Assembly: GCA_023228875.1 (NCBI GenBank)
Contig: JALOAG010000002.1
Location: 186,001-250,000, forward strand
Source: Bacteroidia bacterium
Lineage (GTDB): Bacteria; Bacteroidota; Bacteroidia; NS11-12g; UBA955
Length of the DNA stretch: 64,000 bases
Direction of reading: 5' to 3'
How positions within the stretch are numbered: position 1 is the first letter of the stretch; every line of letters starts with the position of its first letter. Under the pieces are notes generated by a model. That model did not search any database and was not told where the DNA came from. It was given only the letters and a program-made list of their open reading frames with translations. Position numbers and translations under genes: made by a program. Of this stretch, positions 25,593 to 34,487 are shown one piece after another.

Positions 25593-28504
25593 TGGCTAAA
25601 CAAAGCGAACAAATATTAGAAGAACAGTTGATTGCCCAGTTACAAAAATTGGGTTACGGTTATATATCGCTCAATAGTGAAGCGGCTTTGTTGGGCAACC
25701 TTAAAAACCAATTAGAAAAGCACAACAATATTTCTCTTTCAGATGCTGAATTTGACAAAGTGCTAAACCTTTTGAACAAAGGTTCAGTTTTTGAAAAATC
25801 AAAAACACTTCGACAAAAACAACACATTGTAAGAGACAACGGAGATAATCTCTATTTTGAATTTTTGAATACAGAACATTGGTGTCAAAACCAATATCAG
25901 GTAACCAACCAAGTAAGCCAAGAAGGGAAATACAAAAACCGTTATGATGTTACCATTCTAATCAACGGTTTGCCCTTGGTTCAAATAGAACTAAAACGCA
26001 GAGGTTTAGAACTGAAAGAAGCGTTTAACCAAGTAAATCGCTATCAACGCCATTCATTTGGTGCAAATTCTGCTTTGTATCAATATGTTCAAATTTTCAT
26101 TATCAGCAACGGAGTAAACACAAAGTATTACGCCAATAACCGCAACCAAAGTTTTAAGCAAACTTTTTATTGGACAGATGTTGAGAACAAGCGATTGACC
26201 AATATTCTCAACGGTTTTACAGATGCTTTTCTAGAACCTTGCCACATCAGTAAAATGATTTGCAAGTACATTGTTTTGAATGAGGCTTACAAAATACCAA
26301 TGGTGCTTCGTCCGTATCAATTCTATGCAGTAGAAGCATTGATTGACAGAGTAAAAAACTCCAACAAAAACGGTTATATATGGCATACGACAGGTTCGGG
26401 CAAGACTTTAACCAGTTTTAAAGCCAGTCAAATTTTGATGAATTTGCCAGAAGTTCACAAAGTTGTTTTTGTGGTGGACAGAAAAGATTTGGATTATCAA
26501 ACCACCAAAGAGTTCAACAGTTTTAGTGACGGTTGCATTGACGGAACAGACAACACCGCCAATTTGGTAAAGCAGTTTATCGGTACATACAAAGACAAAA
26601 AAGGCGAAGCCAAAAACACAAAACTGATTGTTACCACCATTCAGAAACTCAATACTGCCATCAGTAAATTGAAGTACGAAAAGAAAATGACAGACTTGAA
26701 AGACAAGCGAATTATTTTCATTTTTGACGAGTGCCACCGAAGCCAATTTGGAGAAACACACAACAGAATAAAAGAGTATTTCAACAATGCTCAAATGTTC
26801 GGATTTACAGGAACTCCCATTTTTGCCGACAATGCCAACAAAAACGAATTGGGCAAACGCACAACCAAAGACCTTTTTGAAGACTGTTTGCACAAATACG
26901 TAATTACAGATGCCATCAAAGATGAAAACGTATTGAAGTTTTCAGTTGAGTATGTAGGCAGATACAAGCAAAAAGACACAGCAACCGAAATTGATATTGA
27001 GGTTGAAGACATTGACACGCAAGAGTTGATGGAAGATGAAAAGCGATTAGAAAAAATTGCTGATTACATCATCAACAATCATAACCGAAAAACGCACAGT
27101 AGAGATTTTTCGGCAATGTTTTGCGTGGACAGCGTAAAGTCATTGATTCGCTATTACGATATTTTCAAACGCAAAAAATTAGCAGGAGAACACAATCTAA
27201 ATATTGCAACCATTTTCAGCTATGCAGCCAACGAAGATGATGCAGATGCCAATGGCTTTATTCCCGAAGAAGTTTCTGTAGTTGAAGAACCGAGAGCATT
27301 ATATGGCTTGCAAGCCCACAGCCGTGAGAAGTTGGATGAATTTATTGAAGACTACAATCAATTGTATGATGTAAAGTATTCCACCAAAACCAGTGAGGAT
27401 TTTTACAACTACTACAACGATATTTCAAAGAAACTGAAAGACCGTGAACGCCAACCCGAAAATGTAAATAATCGCATAGATGTTTTATTGGTGGTGAATA
27501 TGTTCCTAACAGGTTTTGATGCCAAAAAAGTGAACACACTTTACGTTGACAAGAACTTAAAATATCACGGATTGATTCAAGCATTCAGCCGAACCAATCG
27601 TATTTTAAACGAGCAGAAATCGCAGGGTAATATTGTTGTTTTCAGAAATCTGAAAAACAGAACAGACGAAGCCATTACCCTATTCAGCAACAAAGAAGCG
27701 ATTGAGGTTATTATAATGAAACCTTATGAAGATTATGTTGCCAAGTTTGATGAAGCCTTTGAAAAGTTGTTGGAAGTTACACCGACAACAGATGCAGTTA
27801 ACGACCTTGAAAGCGAAGATGACGAACTGAATTTCATTAAGGCATTTCGTGACTTGATGAGAATTAAAAACATTCTCACTGCCTTTTCAGACTTCAAATG
27901 GGAAGACCTGCAAATGAACGAGCAACTTTTTGAGGACTTCAAAAGCAAATACCTTGACTTATACGACAAAGTAAAAAGCAACCACCAAAAAGAGAAAGTT
28001 TCCATTTTGGAAGATGTTGACTTTGAATTGGAGTTGATACACCGTGATGAAATCAATGTTGCTTATATCATTCAGCTTTTAATCAAACTGAAATCTCAAA
28101 CACAGAAAGACACGACAAAAGCAGAAAAGGAAATTTTCAATTTATTGAGTACAGAAGCTACTCTAAGAAGCAAACGAGAGCTCATAGAGAAATTTATTTT
28201 AGAGAATCTTCCAGTCATAAGCGACCCCGACAACATTACAACTGCCTTTGAGGAGTTTTGGAACGAAGAACAACAAAAGGAATTTTCTAAAATTGTACAA
28301 GAAGAAAATCTATCTGCCGAGAAAACCGAAAAACTCATTGAAGATTATCTTTTTGCAGAAAGAGAACCACTCCGTGACGAAGTTTTGGAACTCATTGAAG
28401 GCGAAAAACCAAGCTTACTGCAACGTAAAAAATTAGGAGACCGAATTTTGAAACGGATTGTTGATTTTGTAGAGACATTTATTAACGGAATGAATTTGAA
28501 TTGA
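25592..28504 (+). CDS. hsdR: Type I restriction-modification system, endonuclease/translocase subunit HsdR
   Basis: 970 residues. The N-terminal PD-(D/E)xK nuclease has Asp119 (NRYDVTI) and Glu133-Leu-Lys135 (QIELKRR). The SF2 translocase has Walker A TTGSGKT (266-272), DEAH-type box FIFDECHRSQFG, motif III FTGTP and a late FLTGFDAKKVNTLYVDK...QAFSRTNRI helicase motif. A helical C-terminus probably docks on HsdM/HsdS. All catalytic motifs are intact, so the system looks active. The start overlaps the preceding gene by one base. The nearest downstream gene (28515) begins 11 bases after the stop. Confidence 0.96.
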   Translation: MAKQSEQILEEQLIAQLQKLGYGYISLNSEAALLGNLKNQLEKHNNISLSDAEFDKVLNLLNKGSVFEKSKTLRQKQHIVRDNGDNLYFEFLNTEHWCQNQYQVTNQVSQEGKYKNRYDVTILINGLPLVQIELKRRGLELKEAFNQVNRYQRHSFGANSALYQYVQIFIISNGVNTKYYANNRNQSFKQTFYWTDVENKRLTNILNGFTDAFLEPCHISKMICKYIVLNEAYKIPMVLRPYQFYAVEALIDRVKNSNKNGYIWHTTGSGKTLTSFKASQILMNLPEVHKVVFVVDRKDLDYQTTKEFNSFSDGCIDGTDNTANLVKQFIGTYKDKKGEAKNTKLIVTTIQKLNTAISKLKYEKKMTDLKDKRIIFIFDECHRSQFGETHNRIKEYFNNAQMFGFTGTPIFADNANKNELGKRTTKDLFEDCLHKYVITDAIKDENVLKFSVEYVGRYKQKDTATEIDIEVEDIDTQELMEDEKRLEKIADYIINNHNRKTHSRDFSAMFCVDSVKSLIRYYDIFKRKKLAGEHNLNIATIFSYAANEDDADANGFIPEEVSVVEEPRALYGLQAHSREKLDEFIEDYNQLYDVKYSTKTSEDFYNYYNDISKKLKDRERQPENVNNRIDVLLVVNMFLTGFDAKKVNTLYVDKNLKYHGLIQAFSRTNRILNEQKSQGNIVVFRNLKNRTDEAITLFSNKEAIEVIIMKPYEDYVAKFDEAFEKLLEVTPTTDAVNDLESEDDELNFIKAFRDLMRIKNILTAFSDFKWEDLQMNEQLFEDFKSKYLDLYDKVKSNHQKEKVSILEDVDFELELIHRDEINVAYIIQLLIKLKSQTQKDTTKAEKEIFNLLSTEATLRSKRELIEKFILENLPVISDPDNITTAFEEFWNEEQQKEFSKIVQEENLSAEKTEKLIEDYLFAEREPLRDEVLELIEGEKPSLLQRKKLGDRILKRIVDFVETFINGMNLN

Positions 28505-28514
28505 TTTATAAAAT

Positions 28515-28856
28515 ATGGAAGCTAAATATATTAATCTTAGTGCACTGAAAGAATTTGTTGAACATCACAAGTTGACCAATAGAAAGTCAATTACTCAATT
28601 TAGTGCTTTAGTAACTATCCAGACAGCTAAGAATAAAATTACAAAACAAGAGATGAATGTAGGTGTAACTTTTGATGGATATGAAAACTACGGTACAGTT
28701 ACTATACTAGAAAGTGATATTGACCCATATTTATATCCTACAGTATTTTTAGCCCAATGGCAAAAAATGGAACATATCGAAAACGAGTTTTTAAGAATTA
28801 CAGATACCCACACTAAGAATCCAGATATAGGTAAGTATGAAGTAAGAATTTTGTAA
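28515..28856 (+). CDS. Hypothetical protein, unknown, at the end of the Hsd operon
   Basis: A 113-residue soluble protein of unrecognised family, starting MEAKYINLSALKEFVEHHKL and ending GKYEVRIL. Alternating hydrophobic residues suggest a small alpha-beta fold. No nuclease, HTH or membrane signature was seen. It starts 11 bases after hsdR in the same direction, so it is probably the fifth gene of the operon. About 10 bases after its stop the IS3 element begins, so any further operon genes may have been cut off. It could be an accessory or regulatory factor of the restriction system, but nothing in the sequence proves that. Confidence 0.6.
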   Translation: MEAKYINLSALKEFVEHHKLTNRKSITQFSALVTIQTAKNKITKQEMNVGVTFDGYENYGTVTILESDIDPYLYPTVFLAQWQKMEHIENEFLRITDTHTKNPDIGKYEVRIL

Positions 28857-28905
28857 TAGGTCGATAAAAACTTGGACACAAAACTAAGTTAATAATTAAT
28901 TAGAT

Positions 28906-29220
28906 TTGTGTATGTCAAAGCATAGGAAAACGTGGTCTTCAGAAGAAAAGGAGAAGATAGTACTTTACTCAATTGAGCATGGGGTTAGTGTTGCTTCAAG
29001 GGAATTTGGGGTGTCGTCTGTAAGTATTTATAGTTGGAAAGAGAAGTTTGACCAACTGGGTAAAACAGGTTTACCTCCAGGGTCGATGTCAGATTCTGAG
29101 CGTGAGTTAAAACAATTGCGTCGAGAAAACGAAGCTCTTAAACGGATCGTGGCCGAAAAAGAGTTAGCTATTCAGATTAAAGATTCCCTTTTAAAAAAAA
29201 GTCAATCCCTAAAGAAATGA
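28906..29220 (+). CDS. IS3-family transposase OrfA
   Basis: A 104-residue DNA-binding half of the transposase. It has an N-terminal helix-turn-helix (KHRKTWSSEEKEKIVLYSI, ASREFGVSSVSIYSWKEKF) and a C-terminal leucine-zipper-like coil (ELKQLRRENEALKRIVAEK). Near its end a run of eight A (29193-29200) forms an in-frame A-AAA-AAA slippery site. A -1 shift there enters the OrfB frame without meeting a stop, which would produce an OrfAB fusion as in other IS3 elements. It overlaps orfB by 4 bases (ATGA). Confidence 0.9.
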   Translation: MCMSKHRKTWSSEEKEKIVLYSIEHGVSVASREFGVSSVSIYSWKEKFDQLGKTGLPPGSMSDSERELKQLRRENEALKRIVAEKELAIQIKDSLLKKSQSLKK

Positions 29221-30116
29221 AAATCATGGTTGTTGACGAGTTTTTAGAGCAAGGGAAGCCAAAATCAATAGTGTTGAAGCATGTAGGGTTAGCTAGAAGT
29301 AGCTATTATTATACATCTACTGGCACAAAACCCGGTAAAAAGACCTCTCAGTTTGTCTATGATTTAGAAAACAACAGGCATGATTTGGAGTATGTTTTGC
29401 AAGAAACCAAGAAACTTTTGGAGGGAGAATTTGTGGATTACGGTTATTATAAAACCTATCGCTATTTAAACCAAGAAAAGGGGTTAAAGATAGGTGCTTA
29501 TAGAACCTACAAACTCATGAAAGAGCATAATTTACTGAAATTTCAACGCAATAATACCAAAAGAACTAGCCGAAATTGGGTAAAAGACCTCGTCCCTAAT
29601 GTACAAAGCGAATTTAGTTTCCTTGAATTTGACATTAAGTATGTTTATATCCAAGGAACACGCTCAAATGCACAAGTACTGACCGTTTTAGATGTTTTTT
29701 CAAGATGGCAACTTGGACAATACATCGCAAATTCTATTAAATCAGAAGATGTAATTAGACTTTTTGAGCAAATTTTTGAAACTTATCCTATGCCTAAGCA
29801 ATTTATCGTAAGAAATGATAATGGTTCTCAATTTGAAGCAACAATAGTTCAGGAATATTTAAGACAAAAAGGAGTTAATCAGGAATTTACGAAGCCTGCT
29901 ACTCCGCAACAGAATGCACATATTGAGTCCTATCATTCAATCTTAGAGAGTGCTGTTTGTCAGAGATTTGAGTTTGAAGATTTGCAAGATTTCAAACAAG
30001 TGATGCATAGATGGAAAAAATTTTATAACTTCGAAAGAATACATGGAGGTTTACAATATATGTCTCCTCGAAAATTCCTCGAATCAATACAAGTAGAAAT
30101 AGACCCTACGTGGTAA
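29217..30116 (+). CDS. IS3-family transposase OrfB, DDE integrase
   Basis: A 299-residue catalytic part with an rve integrase core. The DDE residues are visible as FLEFDIKYVY (Asp), RNDNGSQF (Asp) and HIESYHS (Glu, 35 residues after the second Asp), and an HTH_21-like N-terminal region contains FVDYGYYKTYRYL. The frame is full length, so the element may be active. It is in the -1 frame relative to orfA and is probably expressed mainly as a frameshift fusion. Confidence 0.92.
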   Translation: MKIMVVDEFLEQGKPKSIVLKHVGLARSSYYYTSTGTKPGKKTSQFVYDLENNRHDLEYVLQETKKLLEGEFVDYGYYKTYRYLNQEKGLKIGAYRTYKLMKEHNLLKFQRNNTKRTSRNWVKDLVPNVQSEFSFLEFDIKYVYIQGTRSNAQVLTVLDVFSRWQLGQYIANSIKSEDVIRLFEQIFETYPMPKQFIVRNDNGSQFEATIVQEYLRQKGVNQEFTKPATPQQNAHIESYHSILESAVCQRFEFEDLQDFKQVMHRWKKFYNFERIHGGLQYMSPRKFLESIQVEIDPTW

Positions 30117-30205
30117 AATAAAGTAAATAAACTGTCCAAGTATTTGCGTTTAAGACAATTTTTCCCCTTCAAAGATTGAGGGAATAGGTACATAAATAAA
30201 TTAAG

Positions 30206-31114
30206 ATGAAAATAAGTATAACAGATAAAGCTTTTTTAGATGCATTTGACCACCTAAATTCTTATTATTTAGATGAACACAAAAAGAATGCTCTTGACTT
30301 ATTCATCTTAAAGACGAATGCTAATGAATTTGACATAAGCCATTTACAAAACTGTTTATTAGAACCGCTTGCAAGCTATTCTTTATCTCGAAAAGTTAAA
30401 GAAAAGTATAAAAACAAACCAATGGAGCTTTCTACAAAAGCCAGAGAAAAATTCATAGATTACTTAAAAAACAAAGGAGAATTAGGAGAGCTATTATTGT
30501 ACTGCTTTTTGGAATCACATTTGAATGCTCCTAAAATCTTATCTAAATTAGAATTGAAGACTTCAACCAGCCTTTATGTAAACGGGGCTGATGGTGTTCA
30601 TTATCTTAAACTATCGGACGGAAATTATCAGTTAATTTTCGGTGAATCAAAAAGCATAGCGGATTTAACTTCCGCAATTTCTGAATCCTTTAAGTCAATA
30701 TATGAGTTCAAGAATGAAATAAATTCGAAAGGCAATTCAAAAAGTGGTCTTCGTTATGAAAAAAGTTTAATAAGCGACCACCTTGAAAAAGAAACCTTTT
30801 CAGAGGAGGAGAAAGAATTTATCGAAAAAATTATTTATCCAGTCCGTACAAATACATTTGAGGTTGATGACGCTTTTGGCATCTTCATTGGCTATGAAAT
30901 AAAAGTCTCCTCTGAAATGAAGCGGCTAACTCAAATCGATTTCCGTAAAGAAGTAAAGAACCAAATTGAAAACGAGATTAATGGCAAGTTAGATTTCATT
31001 AAAAAGAAAATAGAAGATTACGAATTATTTGGTCATAATTTTTATATCTACATTCTGCCTTTCACAAACCTAGCTAAGTCAAATAGTACCATTCTTATAA
31101 GTATAACCAAATGA
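30206..31114 (+). CDS. hamA: Hachiman defence protein HamA (DUF1837 nuclease)
   Basis: A 302-residue protein matching HamA/DUF1837. Conserved features are GELGELLLYCFLE (91-103), APKILSKLELKTS, NGADGVHYLKL and LIFGESKS. Asp129 with Glu147-Ser-Lys149 make a PD-(D/E)xK-type nuclease centre, followed by the helical AISESFKSIYEF segment. In Hachiman, HamA is the nuclease effector held and triggered by the helicase HamB during phage infection. It ends in a 4-base ATGA overlap with hamB, the normal coupled arrangement. It begins about 60 bases after the IS3 right end, so its native promoter may have been altered by the insertion. Name based on motif memory plus gene order. Confidence 0.85.
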   Translation: MKISITDKAFLDAFDHLNSYYLDEHKKNALDLFILKTNANEFDISHLQNCLLEPLASYSLSRKVKEKYKNKPMELSTKAREKFIDYLKNKGELGELLLYCFLESHLNAPKILSKLELKTSTSLYVNGADGVHYLKLSDGNYQLIFGESKSIADLTSAISESFKSIYEFKNEINSKGNSKSGLRYEKSLISDHLEKETFSEEEKEFIEKIIYPVRTNTFEVDDAFGIFIGYEIKVSSEMKRLTQIDFRKEVKNQIENEINGKLDFIKKKIEDYELFGHNFYIYILPFTNLAKSNSTILISITK

Positions 31115-33669
31115 GTATTATAGAGGAATTAGCGGGCAAGACACTTAGTGACGACTATTTTAAGGAGTTGTTCTTAAAAGCTGAAATTAAATCAGCTTAC
31201 AACTTTTTTCAAATGCAAAAAGAAAAGTTAAATGCAAAGGAATTTACTGATATTTTACGGTTTGCAGATATTTTATCACGTTCAGAAGATTCAGAATCAA
31301 AAAATAAGGCATACAAAATTGTAAGTTTACTCATTGATGATTATAAAGACGACCCTATATTTAGGGCTTTTTCTAGTTCTATTTTACTGAAGTTAGGGAA
31401 TTTTCCAGCTCTAAGCTTTCTTGAAAATTCCAATAACGATTTGGATAAACACTCATCAGAAATGTTATTTGAGAGAGCTATTAAAGAAACATTTCAACAG
31501 ATTCCAAACAGTAACTTTATTTTCACAGATTCACAATATGCAATATTTGAAGAACTTAAAAACAACAACCACTTTAGTTTTTCAGGTCCGACTTCTCTTG
31601 GTAAATCTTTTATTATTAAAGCGTTTGTTCGATTTCTAATATCAGAGCATAAGGGTACAGACAATATCATAATTCTTGTACCAACAAGAGCACTTATCAA
31701 TCAAACAGTTCTATATCTTAAAGAAGAGTTTAAAGATGTCGAGAATTACAGAGTTTTAGCACATCCACTCGTTCCTGCATTCTATAGACAAGAAAATTCA
31801 AGGTATATTTTTGTATTTACACCTGAAAGATTACTTGCTTATTTGTCTGAACCTAAGAATCCTAAAATTGACTATTTATTTGTTGATGAAGCCCAGAAAA
31901 TAATCTCTGAGAAAGACACTAGAAGCCCATTATATTACTACTCGATTTTACAAGCTGAAAGAAAAAGCATCAAGTTGTTTTTTGCATCACCCAATATACC
32001 TAACCCTGAAATTTTTCTTCAATTATTTGAAAAAAACACAGATGAAAAACTAAGTATTAAAAATTCCCCTGTTTCACAAAATCGGTATTTCTTAGATTTG
32101 ACAGAGAAGAAATGTTTACTATTAAGTGAATTTAATACAGAACAATCAATTCCAATAAAATTAGAAAATACTAACTTTTTCTATTGGCTCAAAACTCTAA
32201 CAGGTGAACAAAAAAGCATTGTTTACTGTAATACAAAAGAAGACACTATTAATTTTGCACTTCAATTTGCTTCTACTCTTCCTGATAAGGACAATGAGCG
32301 AATTAATGAGGTAATTGATTTAATAAAAGATTACCTGCACAAGAAATATTTCTTGATTGATTGCTTAAAAAAGGGGGTTGCATTTCATTTTGGTAGCTTA
32401 CCACAACGTATTAGAGAAAAAGTTGAAAAGCTTTTTGAAGATAGGGACATTGATTATGTTTTTTGCACTTCAACACTTTTAGAGGGAGTTAATTTACCTG
32501 CAAAGAATATATTTATTTTAAGCAACGCTATTGGATTGACAAAGTTTTCGGATATAGATTTTTGGAATCTAGCAGGAAGAGCCGGTAGGTTGACAAAAGA
32601 GTTGTCAGGCAATATTATTTGTACACGAATTGAAAATAAAAAAAACAGATGGGACAAACCTGAAACTGATTTATCTGTTGTTAAAGATAAAACGATTAAA
32701 GAAATAAATCCATTAATTATTTCAGGAAGAAAGAATTTTTTTGAAAATATAGGAGCTTCACTATCGGGAGAAAAATTCACAAAGAAAAATCCTTCAAATA
32801 ATGAAATTAGTGTTTGGAATCAATATGCAAATATTGCTTTGATACACGAACTTCGCTCTGATGATTCTGTTCTTCGCTCTAATTTTATTTCAAAGAATGA
32901 TCGGGCAAAAAAATTATTGCAAGACGAAAAGAAAAAAAATTCAGTTCCAGAAAGGATTTTAGCCATTTCCCCTATGATAAAGGCAAAATATCAAAATGGG
33001 ATTTTCAACTCAAATAATTTAGAAGATGAAGTGCTACCAATAGAAATAAATTACCAAACGGTACTTGACAAACTCAAAAAGCTTAGTTCTTATTATAGGT
33101 GGGACATAGAAGAAAGCGGAGGACGTAGTCCAATGTATAAATCAGAGAATAGCTTAAATTACTATGCTACAATAATGAATAATTGGCTTAATTCTACACC
33201 ACTTAACTTGATGATTACCAATGCAATTGTATTCTATACAAAACAAGGGGTTTACTATAATCAAAATCAAGAACAACCTTTTGATGCTTCTAATCCGTAC
33301 CATATAAATTTTGTGATAAATGAGCTGATAACCAACATTGATAACATTTTACGATTTAAGTTTAAAAATTATTTTGAGAATTTTTATTTACTACTTGATA
33401 AAAAATTAGGGAGCAAAAATGCAGGAGTTAATTGGTCTGAATATCTTGAATATGGGACAACGGATTATAAAGTTATTGAATTACAGAATATTGGTATTCC
33501 AAGACACCTCTCAATGTTTATACTCAAAAAACATTCAGATTGCTTGACTTTTGAGGAACGATATTTAGTAGCCTTTAATCACAAAAAACTTCTTGATTCG
33601 GTAGACAAAAAGTCCGCTGAATTTAAAGAGTTAAATGAAATATTTGCTTATGAGAAAGATAAGGAATAA
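31111..33669 (+). CDS. hamB: Hachiman defence helicase HamB
   Basis: An 852-residue superfamily 2 helicase. A helical N-terminal region is followed by Walker A SGPTSLGKS (158-166, Lys165), motif Ia VPTRALINQTV, a DEAQ-type Walker B (LFVDEAQKI, 257-265), FCTSTLLEGVNLPAKNIFI and motif VI WNLAGRAGRL, then a long C-terminal region. Overlap by 4 bases with hamA and the Ski2/DEAD-like architecture support HamB, which senses DNA and controls HamA. All helicase motifs are intact. About 350 bases of gene-free, A/C-rich DNA separate it from the right-hand flanking repeat. Confidence 0.85.
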   Translation: MSIIEELAGKTLSDDYFKELFLKAEIKSAYNFFQMQKEKLNAKEFTDILRFADILSRSEDSESKNKAYKIVSLLIDDYKDDPIFRAFSSSILLKLGNFPALSFLENSNNDLDKHSSEMLFERAIKETFQQIPNSNFIFTDSQYAIFEELKNNNHFSFSGPTSLGKSFIIKAFVRFLISEHKGTDNIIILVPTRALINQTVLYLKEEFKDVENYRVLAHPLVPAFYRQENSRYIFVFTPERLLAYLSEPKNPKIDYLFVDEAQKIISEKDTRSPLYYYSILQAERKSIKLFFASPNIPNPEIFLQLFEKNTDEKLSIKNSPVSQNRYFLDLTEKKCLLLSEFNTEQSIPIKLENTNFFYWLKTLTGEQKSIVYCNTKEDTINFALQFASTLPDKDNERINEVIDLIKDYLHKKYFLIDCLKKGVAFHFGSLPQRIREKVEKLFEDRDIDYVFCTSTLLEGVNLPAKNIFILSNAIGLTKFSDIDFWNLAGRAGRLTKELSGNIICTRIENKKNRWDKPETDLSVVKDKTIKEINPLIISGRKNFFENIGASLSGEKFTKKNPSNNEISVWNQYANIALIHELRSDDSVLRSNFISKNDRAKKLLQDEKKKNSVPERILAISPMIKAKYQNGIFNSNNLEDEVLPIEINYQTVLDKLKKLSSYYRWDIEESGGRSPMYKSENSLNYYATIMNNWLNSTPLNLMITNAIVFYTKQGVYYNQNQEQPFDASNPYHINFVINELITNIDNILRFKFKNYFENFYLLLDKKLGSKNAGVNWSEYLEYGTTDYKVIELQNIGIPRHLSMFILKKHSDCLTFEERYLVAFNHKKLLDSVDKKSAEFKELNEIFAYEKDKE

Positions 33670-33846
33670 CAAATCCCAACACACAAAATCACACACATTG
33701 CCAAGTCGCACCAGCCAACACACAAACCAAAACTTGGCAAAGAGTGTGATTTTCCCAACGCAGAAAGAAATTCAATTTTTTTTCTCCTTCCCTCTTGAAA
33801 AAATTAAAACACTCGACACACTAACCTACACGACAAAGACCGTTAA

Positions 33847-33930
33847 ACTCAACAATGACAATGGTTTACAGACACGGACGACAAGAACGCCAGCACACAA
33901 CAGGCGGTTTGCCGTCATTGGCGGTTAAGT
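33847..33930 (+). repeat. Imperfect palindrome resembling an integron attC site
   Basis: ACTCAAC (33847-33853) fits RYYYAAC and GTTAAGT (33924-33930) fits GTTRRRY, the two attC core boxes, and they are complementary with one G-T. Inside them AATGAC (33854-33859) pairs with GTCATT (33914-33919). The spacing between box pairs is not the textbook one and no integron integrase is present, so this is only a structural resemblance. Confidence 0.25.
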
Positions 33931-34023
33931 GCTTAATTTGGTCATTTGTGCTTTCCATTTGCTTTTGTATTAAAGTGAAACATTTGTGCTTTCTATCGCC
34001 ACCGAACGGCAAGCCGCTGGGAC

Positions 34024-34160
34024 GTTGCCGGCAAGTGTATGACGACAGTGCAAACATGAAACGGACGTCCAAAAATTAAACATTAACACAAGGACAAACC
34101 ATTTTGACAAGTGACAAACATACTGACCACATTTCAAGCGTTGAACGAGTCAGCCGATCC
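34024..34160 (+). repeat. Right copy of imperfect direct repeat flanking the island
   Basis: Begins GTTGCCGGCAAGTGTA, carries AAACCATTTTGACAAGTGA from 34096 and AACGAGTCAGCCGA near 34,146, in the order seen in the left copy at 21826. It precedes the hsdM fragment at 34302 by about the same distance as the left copy precedes the intact hsdM. Confidence 0.65.
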
Positions 34161-34301
34161 CCATGGCTATCGGGACACAAGCCAATTATTCTCAGGAAAA
34201 GCAAAAGTGCCGTTTCTGCTATCGCACCGACAAACAATCACTTCGGAAACGATAAATTTCCGTATTTTGACCAATTAAAAATATTTACAAGACAATAGAA
34301 C

Positions 34302-34421
34302 ATGACTGACAATTTAGAGCTGGAAAAAACCCTTTGGGCAGCAGCCGACAAACTCCGCAACAACATTGACGCTGCGGGTTGGGAGTATAATGAATGTTTC
34401 AAAAAAATACATAAACAATAA
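34302..34421 (+). pseudogene. 5' remnant of a second hsdM
   Basis: ATG at 34302 opens a 39-codon frame whose first 25 residues (MTDNLELEKTLWAAADKLRN followed by NIDAA) are the typical amino terminus of another HsdM subgroup, different from the intact HsdM of this island. After Ala25 the similarity stops abruptly and the frame runs on as GWEYNECFKKIHKQ to a TAA. The break near 34,376 is a deletion or recombination scar. Neither an hsdS nor an hsdR for it is present. Identification is from remembered family N-termini. Confidence 0.7.
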
Positions 34422-34487
34422 ATAGACTAATGGCTTATGTACAATAACTATATTCATTCTAATTTTGCACTTTCAATTCAATAATAT

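Larger units (their letters stand above)
28867..30145 (+). mobile_element. IS3-family insertion sequence
   Basis: Two overlapping transposase frames are bounded by short inverted ends: AAACTTGGACA on the left (ACTTGGACA at 28870-28878) and its complement TGTCCAAGTATTT on the right (TGTCCAAGT at 30133-30141). About 13 bases match with one mismatch. No clear target-site duplication could be seen, so the exact ends are uncertain by a few bases. The element lies between the Hsd operon and hamA without visibly breaking either. Confidence 0.8.
33670..34301 (+). other. Gene-free island right flank
   Basis: No convincing gene. The plus strand is again A/C-rich and G-poor up to about 33,900, then has short GC-rich palindromic words such as CGGCAAGCCGCTGGGACGTTGCCGG around 34,005-34,032. 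It contains an attC-like fold (33847-33930) and the right copy of the flanking repeat (from 34024), and leads into a broken hsdM. Small frames at 33635-33928, 33855-34079 and 34104-34298 have no family features. Confidence 0.6.

Noticed and set aside
26408..26893. Long minus-strand frame inside hsdR
   Set aside because: Antisense shadow of the strongly supported hsdR.
33635..34298. Three plus-strand frames after hamB
   Set aside because: Low-complexity Thr/His/Lys-rich translations with no motif; they lie in the A/C-rich flank and overlap the repeats.
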